From: JABDIY01 sp963803845
Lineage (GTDB): Bacteria > Actinomycetota > Acidimicrobiia > Acidimicrobiales > SZUA-35
Direction: 5' to 3'
Assembly: GCA_963803845.1 (NCBI GenBank)
Contig: CAWDNZ010000005.1
Coordinates: 2,108,001-2,172,000 of the forward strand
Length of the DNA stretch: 64,000 nt
The notes beneath the pieces were generated by a model. That model was given only the letters and a program-made list of their open reading frames with translations, did not search any database and was not told the DNA's origin. Each line of letters starts with the position of its first letter. Position 1 is the stretch's first letter. Below, in pieces: positions 60,789 to 64,000 of this stretch. A program made the position numbers and the translations under genes.

Positions 60789-62266
60789 ACACTTTGATGT
60801 CCGCCACGATTGTTGGTCCACTCCTCGCCGCCGCAATTGCACTTCTGGTCCGCCGCTCTGCGCCGTTACGCGATCTCACCACGATCACCGGTCTGGCCGT
60901 TGCCACCGCATCAGCGATCGGGATCCTCGTATCCGTGGAGTCCAACGGGACTCACGTCCTTCGAGTGGGTGATTGGAACCCCGAACTGGGCATCGTCCTG
61001 GTGGCGGATCTTTTTGCTGCACTGATTCTGCCTGTTGCGCTGCTCATTATTCTCATCGTCGAATTCTTCGCCATCGGCCAGCGCCGAACAGCGTGGGGAG
61101 CGAACCCCGAACTCGCCGGCCCGCTGGTCCTGGTTCTCACCTCCGGTGTCTCACTCGCCATACTCACCGGTGATCTCTTCACGCTTTTCGTTGCATTTGA
61201 GATGATTCTCGTATCGAGCTACGTACTGCTCACGCATCAAGGGCAGCAGGCCCAGGTTCGAGCCGGGATGACCTATGTAGTGATGAATCTCCTGTCATCC
61301 ACCCTCTTCCTGTTCGGTCTCGCTTTCGTCTATGCCTCTACCGGCACGGTGAACATGGCCCTCTTGGCCGACCGAATCCCGATGCTCCCCGATGGGGTTC
61401 GTTGGGGGCTGGGGGCCTGGTTTTTCGTAGTCTTCGGCACCAAGGCCGCAGTCTTCCCGCTCTTTTCGTGGTTGCCAGACTCGTATCCCACGGCACCCAC
61501 CACGATCACCGCAGTCTTTGCCGGTCTGCTCACCAAAATCGGTATCTACTCGATGATCCGATTCCACACCCTCATGGAGATGGACGCCCTCGGACCAGTG
61601 CTCCTCGTGGTAGCGGCTATCACCATGCTGATTGGCGCGCTCGGCGCGCTAGCCCAGAGTGACGTCAAGCGGATCCTCTCTTTTCACGTGATCAGCCAAA
61701 TCGGCTACATGCTCATGGGACTGGGCCTCTTTTCCGTAGCTGGCACCACGGCAGCGATCCTCTTTCTCATTCACCACATGCCGGTGAAAACAGTGCTCTT
61801 CCTCGTGGGCGGCCTGATCGAAAACATCGAGGGCACCAGCCGTCTCAGTCGCCTCGGTGGCCTCTCGAAATCCACGCCAGCGCTAGCGGCTCTCTTTGCC
61901 GTCCCGGCTCTCAGCCTCGCCGGCCTGCCCCCCTTCTCCGGGTTTGTGGCAAAGCTGGGAGTGATCAGCGCCGGCATCGAACAAACCGCCACCCCCGTCG
62001 TAGTGGCTGCACTGCTGGCAGGAGCGCTGACGCTGCTGTCTATGACGAAGATCTGGATCGGTGTCTTTTGGGGTCCGCCAATCGAACACGCCGCCGGTCC
62101 GCGGCTCAGCCCGGCCAATCGTCGGCTCATGTACGCCGCCACCGGTACTGCGGTGGCCGGCACGCTCACGATCTCGTTATTCGCCGGCGCACTATTCGAT
62201 CTCAGTCAGCGAGCTGCCACCGGCCTCATCACAGCTGACCTCTACGTAGGCGCGGTGTTCCCATGA
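60785..62266 (+). CDS. mrpD: Na+/H+ antiporter subunit D
   Basis: A 493-residue subunit with about 14 helices, of the NuoN/NuoM type. Conserved proton-path segments include FVAFEMILVSSYVLL, GTKAAVFPLFSWLPDSYPTAPTTITAVFAGLLTKIGIYSMIR and SDVKRILSFHVISQIGYMLMG. Works with subunit A as the ion-moving core of the antiporter. Confidence 0.9.
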   Translation: MNTLMSATIVGPLLAAAIALLVRRSAPLRDLTTITGLAVATASAIGILVSVESNGTHVLRVGDWNPELGIVLVADLFAALILPVALLIILIVEFFAIGQRRTAWGANPELAGPLVLVLTSGVSLAILTGDLFTLFVAFEMILVSSYVLLTHQGQQAQVRAGMTYVVMNLLSSTLFLFGLAFVYASTGTVNMALLADRIPMLPDGVRWGLGAWFFVVFGTKAAVFPLFSWLPDSYPTAPTTITAVFAGLLTKIGIYSMIRFHTLMEMDALGPVLLVVAAITMLIGALGALAQSDVKRILSFHVISQIGYMLMGLGLFSVAGTTAAILFLIHHMPVKTVLFLVGGLIENIEGTSRLSRLGGLSKSTPALAALFAVPALSLAGLPPFSGFVAKLGVISAGIEQTATPVVVAALLAGALTLLSMTKIWIGVFWGPPIEHAAGPRLSPANRRLMYAATGTAVAGTLTISLFAGALFDLSQRAATGLITADLYVGAVFP

Positions 62267-62745
62267 CCCTCTTGTTAGTCGCTGGGTGGTGTGCGCTCTG
62301 GAGGGACATCTCCGTTGCCAACCTGCTCTCCGGAACGATCGTGGCGGTGGGAGTGCAACTCGTCCTTGGTCGTTCGGTACTCGGTGGCAGACCTATGAAG
62401 ATCGTGCCGGTTCTCAAGCTCGTGCGACTGGTTTTGATCGATCTCGTTCGTTCCACCGCAAGTGTGGCGTACGAGATCCTCACGCCTACCGACCACACTC
62501 AAGAAGCAATTCTCGCGATCGCGATACCATCCAAAGCGCACCACCTCATGCTGCCTCTCACCGTAATGATCACCTTGACACCAGGCACCGCCGTCATCGA
62601 GACCGATCCGATTGCGGGGAACATGTACCTTCACCTGCTCCACCACGACCAGCGCCAAGAGACCGTTCGTCACGTGGAACGGTTGGCCGAGCTATTGGCC
62701 GCCGCGTTCCCTGCGCCCACTGGCCAACGGGAGCTGACTACGTGA
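62263..62745 (+). CDS. mrpE: Na+/H+ antiporter subunit E
   Basis: A 160-residue subunit with two N-terminal helices, then a cytoplasmic domain. Family marks are LVRSTASVAYEILTP and LMLPLTVMITLTPGTAVIE. Overlap of four bases with mrpD and mrpF. No other antiporter gene lies outside this operon in the window. Confidence 0.86.
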   Translation: MTLLLVAGWCALWRDISVANLLSGTIVAVGVQLVLGRSVLGGRPMKIVPVLKLVRLVLIDLVRSTASVAYEILTPTDHTQEAILAIAIPSKAHHLMLPLTVMITLTPGTAVIETDPIAGNMYLHLLHHDQRQETVRHVERLAELLAAAFPAPTGQRELTT

Positions 62746-63011
62746 TCACCTTCGCTCTTGCGTGTTTTTGCTTCTCTGGACTCTGCGGAGCCCTCCGCCT
62801 CTCTATCGGACCTGACCTTGCAGACCGGGTGATGGCGCTCGATGTCGTGGTAATGAGCCTGATGGGCGCAGTCGCTGTTGAAGCGGCGCGAACCAAGGAC
62901 GCCACCTATCTCGTCAGCCTCGCAGTGCTGGCCATTATCGGTTTCACCGCAACAACTGCCGCCAGCGCATTCATCGTGCAGAAACAGCGATCATCGGGAG
63001 AGAACGTATGA
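62742..63011 (+). CDS. mrpF: Na+/H+ antiporter subunit F
   Basis: An 89-residue, three-helix subunit with RLSIGPDLADRVMALDVVVMSLMGAV, the diagnostic MrpF segment. GTG at 62742 overlaps the mrpE stop. The frame is open upstream within mrpE, so the short form is chosen by homology. Confidence 0.86.
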   Translation: MITFALACFCFSGLCGALRLSIGPDLADRVMALDVVVMSLMGAVAVEAARTKDATYLVSLAVLAIIGFTATTAASAFIVQKQRSSGENV

Positions 63012-63379
63012 ACATCCTCGCATCCGCCCTGATGGTCACCGGTGGTCTGATCGCGGTATTGGCAGGCGTAGGAATTCTCCGGTTCGGTACGTCACTCGGC
63101 CGCTTCCATGCGGCCGGAAAAGCGAGTCCGGTGGCCTTCCTTGTGGCCGGCGCTGGAGCCGCACTGGCGCTGGGCTGGACCCAGGCCGCCTTCTTGGTAG
63201 TTGCCGCAGTGGCGATGGTGCTCACACTCCCGGTGGGCGTACATCTTCTCTTCCGGGCTGTCTACCACTCGAATCGACCGCTTCGTCTAGTGGTCGATGA
63301 ACTCCGCCCTGCGGTGCAGGCCGGCACTGCAAATTCCCTTCACGACTCACAACACCAACCAGCAAAGCATTCACCATGA
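63008..63379 (+). CDS. mrpG: Na+/H+ antiporter subunit G
   Basis: A 123-residue subunit with three helices. The segment GVGILRFGTSLGRFHAAGKASPVAFLVAGAGAAL is the MrpG mark. The complete A-to-G set is present in canonical order. Its end overlaps the carbonic anhydrase gene by four bases. Confidence 0.87.
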   Translation: MNILASALMVTGGLIAVLAGVGILRFGTSLGRFHAAGKASPVAFLVAGAGAALALGWTQAAFLVVAAVAMVLTLPVGVHLLFRAVYHSNRPLRLVVDELRPAVQAGTANSLHDSQHQPAKHSP

Positions 63380-63915
63380 CCACATCTGAACCGTTCCACC
63401 CAGTCACCGACGAGCTTCTGGAGCACAACGCCGCGTTCGCCGCCGAATTTGCCGACAGCGACCTCCAGGTCAACCCGATACGCCACCTGGCGGTCGTGGC
63501 GTGCATGGACTCTCGAATCGACACGTTCAAAATCCTTGGCCTTGCCAACGGGGAAGCCCACATCATTCGCAACGCCGGCGGGGTGATCACCGACGACGTG
63601 ATCCGTTCGTTGTGCCTGTCACAACGATTGTTGGGGACACGAGAAATCATCCTCGTTCATCACACCGACTGCGGACTTCAGAAAGTGAACGAAAACGACT
63701 TCCGCAACGAGCTCGAGACCGAGCTGGGGGTCAAGCCGTGGTGGTCGCTCGAAACGTTCACCGACCCGTATGCCGACATTCGCCAGTCGATCCAGCGGCT
63801 CTACATGACCCCGTTCCTGCCTTACAAGCACGACATCCGGGGCTTTGTCTACGACGTGACCGACGGCCTGCTGCACGAGGTAGATCTCCGTCACGCCCCC
63901 GATGAACCATCCTGA
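63376..63915 (+). CDS. beta-class carbonic anhydrase
   Basis: A 179-residue beta-carbonic anhydrase. The zinc ligands are Cys43, His96 and Cys99 (in ACMDSRID and HHTDC), with the Asp45-Arg47 dyad intact. Small single-domain forms of this kind (the Rv1284-like group in mycobacteria) interconvert CO2 and bicarbonate. It is the last gene of the Mrp operon, joined by a four-base overlap, so bicarbonate supply and pH or sodium control may be linked. Confidence 0.88.
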   Translation: MTTSEPFHPVTDELLEHNAAFAAEFADSDLQVNPIRHLAVVACMDSRIDTFKILGLANGEAHIIRNAGGVITDDVIRSLCLSQRLLGTREIILVHHTDCGLQKVNENDFRNELETELGVKPWWSLETFTDPYADIRQSIQRLYMTPFLPYKHDIRGFVYDVTDGLLHEVDLRHAPDEPS

Positions 63916-63944
63916 AAACATTTCTATGAAAGTTGCAAGCCGTC

Positions 63945-64000
63945 ATGTCGTTCTTAGCGCCTGAAAACAAGCTGCCGTCCTGGACGTTTCTTACCAACCA
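63945..64000 (+). CDS. N-terminal start of a winged-helix transcriptional regulator, partial
   Basis: A frame beginning MSFLAPENKLPSWTFLTNH continues to the end of the window. This start (PSWTFLTNH) is typical of actinobacterial ArsR/MarR-like winged-helix regulators. Only the first residues are visible, so the identification is provisional. Confidence 0.45.
   Translation, partial: MSFLAPENKLPSWTFLTN

Noticed and set aside
1..64000. Search for phage, transposase, toxin-antitoxin or restriction genes
   Set aside because: None of the supported genes matches such families, and there are no insertion-sequence ends or attachment-site duplications that I could see.

Overview
The window reads as chromosomal DNA of a high-GC actinobacterium, most likely in or near the Acidimicrobiia. 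Pointers are F420-type enzymes (luciferase-like and PPOX), frequent GTG starts, dense 4-base ATGA/GTGA gene overlaps, a DUF1707 protein, an actinobacterial-style secreted repeat protein and lipoproteins of the AACGS type. The taxonomy is inference. I saw no rRNA, tRNA, CRISPR array, insertion sequence or prophage gene.

Left part (1-14 kb): tail of a luciferase-like oxidoreductase, a MaoC hydratase, an alpha/beta hydrolase, a class II aldolase coupled to a PPOX protein, a TrkA-type potassium channel, pyruvate carboxylase, a TetR regulator with a membrane protein behind two tandem palindromic operators, an EEP-family hydrolase, a fasciclin lipoprotein, and an HD-GYP phosphodiesterase fused to extracellular Ig/cadherin-like repeats.

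Polyamine block (14-28 kb): amine oxidase, class III aminotransferase, ABC-F protein, C45 acyltransferase/hydrolase, GNAT, agmatinase, a complete PotABCD importer and a succinate-semialdehyde dehydrogenase. Together they can import agmatine or putrescine and convert it to succinate.

Arginine block (30-35.6 kb): a Fur-family regulator diverges from a coupled four-gene operon of M20 hydrolase, AstA, AstD and AstB. This is the arginine succinyltransferase pathway, with an M20 enzyme where AstE would be expected and without a local AstC.

Middle (35.6-45.9 kb): a small membrane protein with two PRC-barrel proteins, two DUF202 membrane proteins, an aldehyde dehydrogenase behind three copies of a 23-bp motif, a secreted repeat protein, an ABC-2 exporter, and several small stress-type proteins (amphi-Trp, thioredoxin with zinc ribbon, PGPGW, PAP2, fructosamine kinase).

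Right part (46-64 kb): a BCCT carrier translationally coupled to an OpuAC-type binding lipoprotein, an MFS exporter, an asymmetric heterodimeric ABC exporter, a 0.5-kb non-coding repeat array, an aldehyde dehydrogenase, an obscure PhnD-like gene pair, and a complete seven-subunit Mrp antiporter operon (A to G) ending in a beta-carbonic anhydrase. Every junction of that operon is a 4-base overlap. The window closes in the first codons of a winged-helix regulator.
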